From Lentzea kentuckyensis (lineage in GTDB: Bacteria > Actinomycetota > Actinomycetes > Mycobacteriales > Pseudonocardiaceae), in assembly GCF_002150765.1 (NCBI RefSeq), contig NZ_MUYM01000012.1, positions 99,094 through 163,093 on the forward strand: 64,000 nt of DNA, written 5' to 3'. The notes under the pieces are model-generated. The model searched no databases. It had not been told where the DNA came from and was given only the letters and a program-made list of their open reading frames with translations. This document shows, piece after piece, positions 45,724-54,587 of the stretch. The translations under genes and the position numbers were made by a program. Numbering within the stretch: position 1 is the first letter of the stretch; the number at the start of each line of letters is the position of its first letter.

Positions 45724-48170
45724 GACCGGATCCGGTCCATCTTGGGGTCGAACAACGGCTCGGACGCCACCACGGCCTGGACCCGTTCGCCGAAGTACTC
45801 GATCTCGACCGAAGTTCCTTCCACCGCGACGTCAGCGGGCAGCCAGGCGTAGGCGATGTTCTTGCCGATCGAGTAACCCCGCACCGCACTGGTGACATAG
45901 CCGACCGCCGCACCGCCCGCGAACACCGGTTCCGAACCCATCACGACCTGGTGGTCGTCGTCGATGGTCAGACAGGTGAGCTTGCGCGCCACGGTCTCCT
46001 CGGACTTGCCCTCCAACGCCGGGCGGCCGTGGAAGTAGCCCTTGTTCATCCGGACCGCGAAACCCAGCCCCGCCTCGTACGGGTCGTGCTCGGTGGTCAC
46101 GTCGGCACCCCACGAGCGGTAGCCCTTCTCCAGCCGCATGCTGGTGAAGGCGCTGCGGCCGGCGGCGATGACGCCGTGTTCCTGACCGGCCTCCCACAGC
46201 GTGTCCCACAGGCGGGCGCCCATGTCGGCGGTGGTGTAGAGCTCCCAGCCCAGTTCGCCGACGTACGACAGGCGCATGGCCGTGACCGGCACCTCGCCGA
46301 TGAAGGCTTCCTTGGCCTTGAAGTACCCCATGGCCTCGTGCGAGAAGTCCGTGGAAGTCAACGGTTGCAGGAGCTTGCGGGCCAGAGGTCCCCACAGGCC
46401 GACGCAGCACGTGCCCGGCGTGATGTCGGTGATGTGCACGCCGCCGTTGGGTGGCATGCGTCTGCGCAGCCAGTCGAGGTCGAGCGGGCCGTTCGCGCCG
46501 ACCTGGAACCGGTTCTCGCCGAGCCGGGCGATGGTCAGGTCGCTGCGCACTCCCCCGTCCTCGTTGAGCAGCAACGTGTACACCACCGCGCCCGGCTTGC
46601 GGTCGAGCTGGTTGGTGGTCATGGTCTGCAGGAACGTCAGCGCTTCCGGGCCGCTGACCTCCAGCCGTTTCAACGCGGTCATGTCGAACATCGCGACCCG
46701 CTTGCGGGCGACGAGCGCCTCGGCACCGGCGATCGGCGACCAGAACCGCGACGCCCACTCGTTGCGTTCCGGGATCTCCGCGACCTCGGGCAGGGTCGCG
46801 TTGGCCTCGTACCAGTGCGGCCGCTCCCAGCCAGACGCCTCCAGGAACACCGCGCCGAGTTCCTGTTGCCGCTCGTAGAACGGGCTCCTGCGCAACGGCC
46901 GGGGCTCCTCGGCGGGCTGCAACGGGTGCAGGATGTCGTAGACCTCGACGAACGCCCGGCAGCTGCGCTGGTGCACGTAACCCGGTGAGCGTTGCGCGTC
47001 CTCGAACCGGTTGAGGTCGCAGCCGTGCAGGTCGATGTTCGGCTGCCCGTCGACCAGCCACTCGGCCATCGCCTTGGCGACACCGGCGGAGTGCGTGATC
47101 CACACGGCCTCGGCCACCCAGAACCCCTGCAGGCCGGGGTGTTCGCCGAGCAGCGGGTTGCCGTCCGGGGTGAAGGAGAACAGGCCGTTGATCCCCTCCT
47201 CGACCTTCGAGTCGCCGAGGACCGGCAGCAGGTCGACGGCGGCGTCCCAGGAGGTCTCGAAGTCCTCCGGGGTGAACGCGACCTCGGACGGCATGGTCGG
47301 TGCCACGTCGTGGTCGAGGATGTCGTCGGCCGAGATCGGCATCGGCCGGTGCCCGTACGCGCCGATGCCGATGCGGTCGACGTGCTCGCGGAAGTACAGG
47401 TCCGCGTCCTGGTGGCGCAGCAACGGCTTCGACATCTCGCCGAGCTCGCTGTTGACGCCCTTGAGGGCCGGCAGCGGAGCGGTCTTCGCGTACTGGTGCG
47501 CCATCGGGACCAGCGGGATGTCGAGGTCGACCATCCGCCCGATCCGCGGGCCCCACATGCCGACGCACGACACCACGATGTCGGCGGCGAACGTGTCGTG
47601 CTCGGTGACGACGGCCTTCACCCGGCGCCCGGAGCGTTCGATGCCGGTGACCTTGTGGTGCGCCAGGAACTTCGCGCCGCGCTCCATCGCCCGGCGTGCC
47701 TGCGCCTCGGCCGCGCGCAACGGCTTGGCGAGACCGTCGCTCGGGATGTGGAACCCGCCGAGGATCTTCGCCGGGTCGAGCAACGGGTGCAGCCGCGCGC
47801 ACTCCTCCGGGTCGCGCAGGAAGCTCTCGACGCCCCACGACGTCGCCCAGCCGTGCCGCCGCTGGATGTCCGTCCAGCGTTCCGGGGTGGTGGCGACCTC
47901 CAGTCCGCCGAGCTGCTGGAAGCACCACTTGTCGTCCATCGTCAGCGCCGTGTACTTCTCGACGGTGTACTTGGCGAACGAGGTCATGGTCTTGCAGCCG
48001 GTCGTCTGGAAGACCAGGCCCGGCGCGTGCGAGCTCGACCCGCCGGTCGCGAACAGCGGTCCCTGTTCGAGCACGGTGATGTCGGTCCACCCGCGGGCGG
48101 TCAGCTCGTCGGCCAGCGCGCACCCGACGATGCCCGCTCCGATGAGCACAACGCGTGGTTGCGTTGCCAT
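45720..48170 (-). CDS. Dimethylglycine oxidase, FAD- and folate-dependent
   Basis: 816 residues from ATG 48170 (AGGAG 7-8 nt upstream). N-terminal FAD domain (VVLIGAGIVGCALADEL; His48 in GSSSHAPG is where FAD is covalently held in the family), then from about 420 a GcvT-like folate domain (SRFWSPIAGAEALVARKRVAMFDM, LSYVGELGWELY, RSAFTSMRLEKGYRSWG). Oxidises dimethylglycine to sarcosine and hands the carbon to THF as 5,10-methylene-THF. Middle step between GbcA and the sox enzyme. Confidence 0.93.
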   Translation of the reverse strand: MATQPRVVLIGAGIVGCALADELTARGWTDITVLEQGPLFATGGSSSHAPGLVFQTTGCKTMTSFAKYTVEKYTALTMDDKWCFQQLGGLEVATTPERWTDIQRRHGWATSWGVESFLRDPEECARLHPLLDPAKILGGFHIPSDGLAKPLRAAEAQARRAMERGAKFLAHHKVTGIERSGRRVKAVVTEHDTFAADIVVSCVGMWGPRIGRMVDLDIPLVPMAHQYAKTAPLPALKGVNSELGEMSKPLLRHQDADLYFREHVDRIGIGAYGHRPMPISADDILDHDVAPTMPSEVAFTPEDFETSWDAAVDLLPVLGDSKVEEGINGLFSFTPDGNPLLGEHPGLQGFWVAEAVWITHSAGVAKAMAEWLVDGQPNIDLHGCDLNRFEDAQRSPGYVHQRSCRAFVEVYDILHPLQPAEEPRPLRRSPFYERQQELGAVFLEASGWERPHWYEANATLPEVAEIPERNEWASRFWSPIAGAEALVARKRVAMFDMTALKRLEVSGPEALTFLQTMTTNQLDRKPGAVVYTLLLNEDGGVRSDLTIARLGENRFQVGANGPLDLDWLRRRMPPNGGVHITDITPGTCCVGLWGPLARKLLQPLTSTDFSHEAMGYFKAKEAFIGEVPVTAMRLSYVGELGWELYTTADMGARLWDTLWEAGQEHGVIAAGRSAFTSMRLEKGYRSWGADVTTEHDPYEAGLGFAVRMNKGYFHGRPALEGKSEETVARKLTCLTIDDDHQVVMGSEPVFAGGAAVGYVTSAVRGYSIGKNIAYAWLPADVAVEGTSVEIEYFGERVQAVVASEPLFDPKMDRIRS

Positions 48171-48205
48171 GGAAGTCTCTCCTGCCGTCTGTGGTGGGCG
48201 TGGCG

Positions 48206-48811
48206 TCAGATCCGGGGCGCCTCGGCGCCGATCGTCGTGGTGGGACCGTGTCCGGTGTGGACGATCGTGTCCGGGGGCAGGGTCAGCAGGCGCTCGCGGA
48301 TCGAGGTGACGATCGTCGGGAAGTCCGAGTACGAGCGTCCGGTCGCGCCCGGCCCACCCTCGAACAGGGTGTCCCCGCTGAAGACCGCGCCGAGTTCCGG
48401 TGCGTACAGGCAGATCGAGCCGTAGGTGTGTCCCGGCGTGCTCAGCACTTCGAGGGTGGTGCCCGCGACCTCGACCGTCGCACCGTCCGTCAGCCAGACG
48501 TCCGGCTCGCGGTCCGGGTACACCACCGTCCACAGTGCACGATCCGCCGAATGGATCTGGATCGGCGCGCCGGTCTTGTCCGCCACCTCGGCGACGGAGT
48601 TGATGTGGTCGTCGTGGCCGTGGGTGCAGACCAGCGCGGTCACCACCCGGCCGCCGATCGCTTCGAGAACGGCGTCCGCGTCGTGGGCGGGGTCGATGAC
48701 CAGGACCTCGTAGTCGTCGCCGACCAGCCAGACGTTGTTGTCGACCTCCCAGGTCCCGCCGTCCAGGCTGAACGTCCCGGACGTGACGACGTGCTCGATC
48801 CGCGCGCTCAC
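48206..48811 (-). CDS. MBL-fold hydrolase, probable S-formylmycothiol hydrolase
   Basis: 201 residues. Metallo-beta-lactamase fold: CTHGHDDH zinc motif, [28 protein letters not shown]. Its gene overlaps mscR (GTGA), the same pairing seen with the mycobacterial enzyme (Rv2259-Rv2260). Proposed job: hydrolysis of S-formylmycothiol to formate and mycothiol. The reaction is inferred from position; family and zinc site are clear. Confidence 0.85.
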   Translation of the reverse strand: MSARIEHVVTSGTFSLDGGTWEVDNNVWLVGDDYEVLVIDPAHDADAVLEAIGGRVVTALVCTHGHDDHINSVAEVADKTGAPIQIHSADRALWTVVYPDREPDVWLTDGATVEVAGTTLEVLSTPGHTYGSICLYAPELGAVFSGDTLFEGGPGATGRSYSDFPTIVTSIRERLLTLPPDTIVHTGHGPTTTIGAEAPRI

Positions 48812-49893
48812 AGCACGACCACCGAGCGCAGCACGCGACCGTGGTGCATGTCCTCGAACGCCTGCTCGACGTCTCCGAGCCCGATCGTCTCCGACACGAA
48901 CGCGCCGAGGTCGAGCCGGCCCTGCAGGTAGAGGTCGATGAGCATCGGGAAGTCGCGGCTGGGCAGGCAGTCGCCGTACCAGGACGACTTCACCGCACCA
49001 CCGCGCGAGAACACGTCGATGAGCGGCAGTTCGAGCTGCATGTCCGGGGTCGGCACGCCCACCAGCACCGCGGTACCGGCGTGGTCGCGGGCGTAGAACG
49101 CCTGCTTGAACGTCTCGGGGCGGCCGACCGCGTCGATCACGACGTCGGCGCCGTTGCCCTCGGTGAACTCCCGGATCGCCTCCACGACGTCCTGCTCGCG
49201 GGCGTCGATCGTGTGCGTGGCACCGAACCGCTGTGCCCACTCCAGCTTCGTGTGGTCCAGGTCGACGGCGATGATCGTGCGCGCTCCGGCCAGCCGGGCA
49301 CCCGCGATCGCCGCGTCCCCGACACCGCCGCAGCCGAGCACGGCCACGCTGTCGCCGCGGGTGACGCCGCCGGTGTTGATCGCGGCGCCGATGCCCGCCA
49401 TCACGCCGCAGCCGAGCAGGCCCGCGACCTCCGCCGGTGCCTTCGGGTTCACCTTCGTGCACTGTCCGCTGTGGACGAGCGTCTTCTCCGCGAACGCGCC
49501 GATGCCCAGCGCCGGCGACAGCGGCGTGCCGTCGGCCAGGGTCATGGGCTGGGAGGCGTTGTGGGTGTTGAAGCAGTACTGCGGCCGGCCGCGCAGGCAC
49601 GAGCGGCACGAACCGCACACCGCGCGCCAGTTCAGGATGACGAAGTCACCGGGTGCCAGGTCGGTCACGCCCACGCCGACCGCCTCGACGACGCCCGCCG
49701 CCTCGTGCCCGAGCAGGAACGGGAACTCGTCGTTGATCCCGCCCTCCCGGTAGTGCAGGTCGGTGTGGCAGACCCCGCAGGCCTGCACCTTCACCAGCGC
49801 CTCGCCGGGGCCGGGGTCCGGCACGAGGATGGTCTCGACCGAGACCTTGGCTCCACGCCCCGCCGCCACGACACCGTTCACCGCATGTGCCAC
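48808..49893 (-). CDS. mscR: S-(hydroxymethyl)mycothiol dehydrogenase
   Basis: 361 residues, class III-like zinc alcohol dehydrogenase. Catalytic zinc site [13 protein letters not shown] and [12 protein letters not shown]; structural zinc Cys in [18 protein letters not shown] fold [17 protein letters not shown]. The sequence type is the actinobacterial mycothiol-dependent formaldehyde dehydrogenase. It detoxifies formaldehyde freed by GbcA (and in part by other demethylations). GTG start with AGGAG 9 nt upstream; between glyA and the MBL gene. Confidence 0.92.
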   Translation of the reverse strand: MAHAVNGVVAAGRGAKVSVETILVPDPGPGEALVKVQACGVCHTDLHYREGGINDEFPFLLGHEAAGVVEAVGVGVTDLAPGDFVILNWRAVCGSCRSCLRGRPQYCFNTHNASQPMTLADGTPLSPALGIGAFAEKTLVHSGQCTKVNPKAPAEVAGLLGCGVMAGIGAAINTGGVTRGDSVAVLGCGGVGDAAIAGARLAGARTIIAVDLDHTKLEWAQRFGATHTIDAREQDVVEAIREFTEGNGADVVIDAVGRPETFKQAFYARDHAGTAVLVGVPTPDMQLELPLIDVFSRGGAVKSSWYGDCLPSRDFPMLIDLYLQGRLDLGAFVSETIGLGDVEQAFEDMHHGRVLRSVVVL

Positions 49894-49907
49894 TTGAATC
49901 GCTCCTG

Positions 49908-51197
49908 TCAGAGGTGGGGGTAGAGGGGGTGCTTGTCGGCCAGCTTCGCGACGCGCGCGGCGAGCTCGTCCTCGTCGAAGGACGGCTGCAACGCGGCGGC
50001 GATGACGTCGGCGACCTCGGTGAAGTCGTCGGCGGTGAAGCCGCGGGTGGCCAGCGCGGGCGTGCCGATCCGCAGGCCGGAGGTGACCATCGGCGGGCGC
50101 GGGTCGAACGGCACGGCGTTGCGGTTGACGGTGATGCCGATGCGGTGCAACCGGTCCTCGGCCTGCTGGCCGTCCAATGAGGACTCGACGAGGTCGACCA
50201 GCACGAGGTGCACGTCGGTGCCGCCGGACAACACCTTCACTCCGGCGGCGGCGCAGTCGGGCTGCGCGAGCCGGGCAGCCAGGATCGACGCACCTTCGAG
50301 CACGCGCTGCTGGCGTTCGCGGAACTCCTCGCCCGCGGCCACCTTGAACGCCACCGCCTTGGCCGCGATCACGTGCTGCAGCGGCCCGCCCTGCTGGCCG
50401 GGGAACACCGTGGAGTCGACCTTCTTGGCCAGCTCCTTCGTACTGAGGATGACGCCGCCCCGCGGACCGCCGAGCGTCTTGTGGGTCGTGGTCGTGACCA
50501 GGTCCGCGAACGGCACCGGGCTGGGGTGCAGGCCAGCGGCGACCAGACCGGCGAAGTGCGCCATGTCGACCATCAGCTTCGCGTCCACCAGGTCGGCGAT
50601 CCGGCGGAACTCGGCGAAGTCGAGCTGGCGCGGGTAGGCGGACCAGCCGGCGATGATCAGCTTGGGCCTGGACTCCAGTGCGAGCCGTTCGACCTCGGCC
50701 ATGTCGACCCGGCCCGACGAGCGGTCGACGTGGTAGGCCACGACGTTGTACAGCCGGCCGGAGAAGTTGATCCGCATGCCGTGCGTCAGGTGGCCGCCGT
50801 GCGCCAGGTCCAGGCCCATGATCGTGTCGCCGGGCTGGAGCACCGCCGCCATCGCCGCGGCGTTGGCCTGCGCGCCGGAGTGCGGCTGGACGTTCGCGTG
50901 TTCAGCGCCGAAGAGGGCCTTCACCCGCTCGATCGCCAACGCCTCGATGACGTCGACGTGCTCGCACCCGCCGTAGTAGCGGCGTCCCGGATAGCCCTCG
51001 GCGTACTTGTTGGTCAGCACCGATCCCTGCGCCTGCAGCACTCCCACCGGCGCGAAGTTCTCGGAGGCGATCATCTCCAGCGTCGACTGCTGGCGGTGGA
51101 GCTCGGCGCGGATCTCGGCGGCGACCTCGGGGTCGAGCTCGTCGAGATGCTGATCCAGGACTGCGTTGGCGACTGGGGTGGAAACGGAGAGTGACAA
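49908..51197 (-). CDS. glyA: Serine hydroxymethyltransferase
   Basis: 429 residues. PLP Lys in [14 protein letters not shown]; also [18 protein letters not shown] and [15 protein letters not shown]. Turns glycine plus 5,10-methylene-THF into serine, joining both products of the upstream pathway. TTG start at 51197 with GGAAGGG 8 nt upstream. First gene of the minus-strand operon glyA-mscR-MBL-dimethylglycine oxidase-gbcA-BCCT. A probable second, housekeeping glyA elsewhere is expected but cannot be seen. Confidence 0.95.
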   Translation of the reverse strand: MSLSVSTPVANAVLDQHLDELDPEVAAEIRAELHRQQSTLEMIASENFAPVGVLQAQGSVLTNKYAEGYPGRRYYGGCEHVDVIEALAIERVKALFGAEHANVQPHSGAQANAAAMAAVLQPGDTIMGLDLAHGGHLTHGMRINFSGRLYNVVAYHVDRSSGRVDMAEVERLALESRPKLIIAGWSAYPRQLDFAEFRRIADLVDAKLMVDMAHFAGLVAAGLHPSPVPFADLVTTTTHKTLGGPRGGVILSTKELAKKVDSTVFPGQQGGPLQHVIAAKAVAFKVAAGEEFRERQQRVLEGASILAARLAQPDCAAAGVKVLSGGTDVHLVLVDLVESSLDGQQAEDRLHRIGITVNRNAVPFDPRPPMVTSGLRIGTPALATRGFTADDFTEVADVIAAALQPSFDEDELAARVAKLADKHPLYPHL

Positions 51198-51218
51198 CGG
51201 GCCGACCCTTCCGAGCGA

Positions 51219-51254
51219 GTTCCGTAATACGCAACGAGGTTCGCATTATGCAAC
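51219..51254. promoter_or_regulatory. Paired operator motifs upstream of glyA operon
   Basis: GTTCCGTAATACGCAAC (51219-51235) and the related GTTCGCATTATGCAAC (51239-51254), 20 bp apart. The first is a palindrome with one mismatch. The exact 17-mer recurs upstream of the ferredoxin gene at 52265. Likely IclR-family sites. Confidence 0.7.
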
Positions 51255-51330
51255 TGCAGCGCGCATCACGGTGAGACCAGTTCGAGCCGTTGTCAAGGCC
51301 TTGTCGCACGGACGGACGTATCCGAAACGG

Positions 51331-51364
51331 CGACGAGCCCCCGGCCGCGGCCGGGGGCTCGTCG
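51331..51364 (-). terminator. Terminator of IclR gene
   Basis: Perfect 16-bp inverted repeat CGACGAGCCCCCGGCC (51331-51346), GC, and its complement (51349-51364), 14 nt after the IclR stop codon. Confidence 0.8.
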
Positions 51365-51378
51365 TTCGTGAATCCGTT

Positions 51379-52161
51379 TCACAGCACGGGATGCCCCATG
51401 CGCACGGAGAGGTCGCGCGACGCCACGCGCAGTTCCTGGACGATTTCGGGCATGCGCTTCCGCGACAGCCGGTAGGCCGGTCCGGCGGCACTGATCGCCG
51501 CCACGACGTCGCCGCGCGAGCCGAAGACGGGGACCGCGACCGCGTGCAGACCGGCCTCCAGCTCCTCCATGCACGTGGCGAACCCGTCCTCGGCCGTGCG
51601 GCGCAGCACGTAGCGCAGCTTCACCGGGTCGGTGATCGTGCGCGGGGCACAGGACTCCAGGTCGCGGGCGAGCACGCGTTCCTGGTCTTCCTCCGACGCG
51701 GCGGCGAGCAGGACCTTGCCGCTCGATGTGGCGTGCAACGGCGTGCGCTGACCGACCCAGTTCTGCGCGGCCACCGCGGAACTCCCCCGCGCCTGGCTCA
51801 CGTTGAGGGCGACACCGCTGTCGAGCACGGCGATGTTCACGGTCTCGCCCAGCCGGTCCGCGAGCTCCGAGCAGACCGGGCCGCCCACCCGGACGTAGTC
51901 GAGCTGACCGGTCACGGCGCCCGCGAACCGGAGCATGCCGATGCCGATCCGAAAGGGGCCGCGTTCGCCGTCCTGCTCCACGAGTTCACGGGCCTGAAGT
52001 GTGTAAACGAGTCTGGACGCGGAGGACTTGTGCACACCGAGCTCGGCGGCGATCTCGGTGATCCCCGCTTCGCCGTTGCGGGCCAGCAGTTCCAGAACGG
52101 TCACCGCCCGATCGACCGATTGCACGAGCGCAGGGTCGCGCCCCTCCCCGTTGTTGCTCAT
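51379..52161 (-). CDS. IclR-family regulator of betaine catabolism
   Basis: 260 residues. N-terminal HTH: VQSVDRAVTVLELLARNGEAGITEIAAELGVHKSSASRLVYTLQ; IclR effector domain: LGETVNIAVLDSGVALNVSQARGSSA, LHATSSGKVLLA, AVAVPVFGSRGDVVAAISAAGP. Lies between the glyA operon and the ferredoxin genes, whose upstream regions share one palindromic motif; a half site (GTTGCG) also lies just before its own start. It probably governs both transcripts. Leaderless start (TACCGT, 6 nt). Confidence 0.9.
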   Translation of the reverse strand: MSNNGEGRDPALVQSVDRAVTVLELLARNGEAGITEIAAELGVHKSSASRLVYTLQARELVEQDGERGPFRIGIGMLRFAGAVTGQLDYVRVGGPVCSELADRLGETVNIAVLDSGVALNVSQARGSSAVAAQNWVGQRTPLHATSSGKVLLAAASEEDQERVLARDLESCAPRTITDPVKLRYVLRRTAEDGFATCMEELEAGLHAVAVPVFGSRGDVVAAISAAGPAYRLSRKRMPEIVQELRVASRDLSVRMGHPVL

Positions 52162-52167
52162 GACGCA

Positions 52168-52173
52168 ACGGTA
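52168..52173 (-). promoter_or_regulatory. -10 box of leaderless promoter for IclR gene
   Basis: TACCGT on the minus strand followed by TGCGTC and ATG. A GTTGCG half site of the shared motif overlaps it. Confidence 0.55.
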
Positions 52174-52245
52174 ACCGATTGGAGCAACACCCTTGATCAG
52201 CCAAAACGCTGCTTGACGCTCCCTGGGGTCCTGAGCCATTCTGCT

Positions 52246-52281
52246 GTTGCGTATCGCACACCATGTTCCGTAATACGCAAC
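52246..52281. promoter_or_regulatory. Paired operator motifs upstream of ferredoxin operon
   Basis: GTTGCGTATCGCAC (52246-52259) and GTTCCGTAATACGCAAC (52265-52281), 19 bp apart, matching the two-site layout before glyA. GGAGG for the ferredoxin gene overlaps the end of the second site. Confidence 0.7.
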
Positions 52282-52293
52282 GGAGGGTTCGAG

Positions 52294-52611
52294 ATGATCA
52301 CCGCTTGCGCCGTGGACGACCTGCCCGTGGGCGAGTCCATGGTTCTTCCCGGCGACGTGGCCATCGCTGTCTTCAACGCGGACGGCGAGTTCTACGCGAT
52401 CGACGACACCTGCAGCCACCAGGACGCCTCGCTGTCCGAGGGCTGGCTGGAGGGCTGCTTCGTCGAATGCCCGCTGCACGCCGCGCTCTTCGACCTCCGC
52501 ACCGGCATGCCGACGTGCCTGCCGGCCAAGAAGGCGGTGCGCACGTATCCGGTCGTGGTGCAGGACGGCGTGATCTACGTGGACACGGGCAGCCGCGAGG
52601 CCGTGGCATGA
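52294..52611 (+). CDS. Rieske [2Fe-2S] ferredoxin
   Basis: 105 residues. Cluster ligands CSH (in DTCSHQDASLSEG) and CPLH (in FVECPLHAALFDL), the soluble ferredoxin type of Rieske oxygenase systems rather than the bc1 type. ATGA overlap with the reductase gene. The island's Rieske oxygenase GbcA has no partner beside it, so this pair is its likely electron donor; they share the operator motif with the operon that carries gbcA. Confidence 0.93.
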   Translation: MITACAVDDLPVGESMVLPGDVAIAVFNADGEFYAIDDTCSHQDASLSEGWLEGCFVECPLHAALFDLRTGMPTCLPAKKAVRTYPVVVQDGVIYVDTGSREAVA

Positions 52612-53756
52612 GAACGGTCGCCGTCGTCGGCGCCTCGCTCGCCGGGCTGCGTTCCGTCGAGGAGTTGCGCGGGCAGGGCTTCGACGGGCGGATCGTGGTG
52701 ATCGGCGAGGAAGTGCACGCGCCGTACGACCGGCCGCCGCTGTCCAAGGCGTTCCTCTCCGGCACGTTGCCGGCCGAGGAGCTCGCGCTGTCCGACGAGG
52801 ACTTCGGCGCGGAATGGCGGCTCGGCGTCCGCGCCGAACGGGTCGACCCCTCTTCGGGCTCGCTTCACCTGTCGACCGGCGAAGTGCTGCACACCGACGG
52901 CCTGGTGATCGCCACCGGCGGCCGCCCCCGCACGTTGCAGGGGACCGAAACCCTGGCCGGCGTCCACACCCTGCGCACTCTCGACGATGCCCTTGCACTG
53001 CGGGCAGATCTGCGTCCGGGCGCCCGCGTCGTGATCGTCGGCGCTGGCTGGATCGGCGCCGAAGTGGCGTCCACCTGCCGCTCGCTCGGCCACGACGTGA
53101 CGGTCGTCGAGGCCGCCTCGGTCCCGATGGAACGCGCGCTCGGGCCGGTGCTCGGCACGCTCTGCGCCGAGCTGCACGCGGATCACGGCGTCGACCTCCG
53201 CCTGGGCGTCGGCGTGGAATCCTTCGCGCACAACGGGACGCGCGTCACCGGCGTCGTCCTGCGCGACGGCTCCCACCTGCCAGCCGACGTCGTGGTGGCG
53301 GGAATCGGCATGGCACCCGCCACCGACTGGCTGCACGGCTCGGGTTTGAGCGTGGACAACGGCGTCCTGTGCGACACCGGCTGCGTCACGTCCATCCCGT
53401 CCGTCGTCGCCGTGGGCGATGTGGCCCGGTATCGCACCGCTTCCGGCGATCACGTCCGGCACGAGCACTGGACGAACGCCTCGGAACAGCCGGTCGTGGC
53501 CGTCCGCAACCTCCTCGCCGGCACGACCCTGGAGACCTTCCGGCCGTCCGGCTACGTCTGGTCCGACCAGTACGGCGTCCGCCTGCAGCTCGTGGGCGAC
53601 ACCACCGGCGCGGACGAGATCGCTGTCATCGACGGGTCACCGGACGACCGCAAGTTCGTCGCCGAGTTCCGCCGGGCCGGGCTGGCCGTCGGGGTGCTCG
53701 CCATGAACAACGCCAAGCTGTTCGGCCGCCTGCGTCGTCAGCTCGTCACCGCGTGA
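52608..53756 (+). CDS. FAD-dependent ferredoxin reductase
   Basis: 382 residues. Two dinucleotide folds: VAVVGASLAGLRSVEEL for FAD and VVIVGAGWIGAEVASTC for NAD(P)H; FAD motif SIPSVVAVGDVARY; APYDRPPLSKAFLSG near 40. Class of rubredoxin/putidaredoxin reductases that pass electrons from NAD(P)H to a [2Fe-2S] ferredoxin. Coupled to the Rieske ferredoxin gene, and its 3' end overlaps the convergent SDR gene by 11 bp. Confidence 0.93.
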   Translation: MRTVAVVGASLAGLRSVEELRGQGFDGRIVVIGEEVHAPYDRPPLSKAFLSGTLPAEELALSDEDFGAEWRLGVRAERVDPSSGSLHLSTGEVLHTDGLVIATGGRPRTLQGTETLAGVHTLRTLDDALALRADLRPGARVVIVGAGWIGAEVASTCRSLGHDVTVVEAASVPMERALGPVLGTLCAELHADHGVDLRLGVGVESFAHNGTRVTGVVLRDGSHLPADVVVAGIGMAPATDWLHGSGLSVDNGVLCDTGCVTSIPSVVAVGDVARYRTASGDHVRHEHWTNASEQPVVAVRNLLAGTTLETFRPSGYVWSDQYGVRLQLVGDTTGADEIAVIDGSPDDRKFVAEFRRAGLAVGVLAMNNAKLFGRLRRQLVTA

Positions 53757-54525
53757 GGACGTCCAGCATCTCCGCGAGCCGCTTCTCCAGGTGCGGCCGG
53801 ACGTCGTAGCCCGTGAAGATCCACGGCGAGCGCTTCTCCATGCCCGCCAGCACCATCTCACCGACCTCGTCGATGCCGGGCCCGCCGCGGAGGAACGCCT
53901 CGACAGCGGGCACCAGGTCGTCCCGCAGCGCCACGCCGGCGTTCGACGCCCGGGTGTTCCTGACGATGCCGGTGTCGACCGGGCCGGGACACAGCACGCT
54001 GACCTCGACGCCGTGCCTGGCCACGTTCAGCCGCAACGACTCGGACAGGCCGACCACCGCGAACTTGGCCGTCGTGTACAGCACGTTCGGGTCGGTCACG
54101 AGCCCCGCGGCGGACGCGGTGTTCACGACATGGCCCGAGCCGCGTTCGATCATGCGTGGCAGAAACGTCTGGATCCCGTTGATCACGCCGGTGAGGTTCA
54201 CGGCAAGGGCCTGATCCCACTTGTCGTAGCTCAGCTCCTCCGCGGTCGAGTGCGGCACGATGCCGGCGTTGTTGAACAACATCTCGACCGGTCCCAGCAC
54301 CTGTTCGGCCCGTCGAGCCGCTTCGGCGAACGCCTCCCGATCGCGCACATCGAGCCGATACACCTCAACCGACGTCGTCCTCTCCAGTTCCGTCGCGCTG
54401 CGCACCAACGCGTCCTCGTCGATGTCAGCCAGCGCGAGTCTCACGCCGCGCTTGGCCAACGACCTGGCGATGCCCAGGCCGATTCCTCGCGCGCCACCGG
54501 TGATGAAAGCGACCGATCCCTTCAT
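53746..54525 (-). CDS. Short-chain dehydrogenase/reductase
   Basis: 259 residues from ATG 54525: GAGAGGG lies 6 nt before it but touches the ATG at 54531. TGGARGIGLG, LFNNAGI, catalytic Ser in NTASAAG, and YTTAK. The C-terminal part includes VEVSVLCPGPVDTGI. NAD(P)-dependent oxidoreductase of unknown substrate. Divergent from the MFS-TetR operon with a palindromic operator between, so TetR probably controls it too. Confidence 0.87.
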   Translation of the reverse strand: MKGSVAFITGGARGIGLGIARSLAKRGVRLALADIDEDALVRSATELERTTSVEVYRLDVRDREAFAEAARRAEQVLGPVEMLFNNAGIVPHSTAEELSYDKWDQALAVNLTGVINGIQTFLPRMIERGSGHVVNTASAAGLVTDPNVLYTTAKFAVVGLSESLRLNVARHGVEVSVLCPGPVDTGIVRNTRASNAGVALRDDLVPAVEAFLRGGPGIDEVGEMVLAGMEKRSPWIFTGYDVRPHLEKRLAEMLDVLTR

Positions 54526-54537
54526 TCTCATCCCTCT

Positions 54538-54575
54538 CTATGTTGATCTGATGACACTATGTTGGTCAACACAGT
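54538..54575. promoter_or_regulatory. TetR-type operator in SDR/MFS divergon
   Basis: CTATGTTGATC (54538-54548) and CTATGTTGGTC (54557-54567) are direct repeats 19 bp apart. The second is part of the palindrome CTATGTTGGTCAACACAG (one mismatch pair). Confidence 0.5.
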
Positions 54576-54587
54576 AGCCTGCTCAGC

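Noticed and set aside
49899-51260. Glycine riboswitch near glyA
   Set aside because: Looked for paired aptamer-like stems upstream of glyA and of soxB; found only operator-like palindromes.
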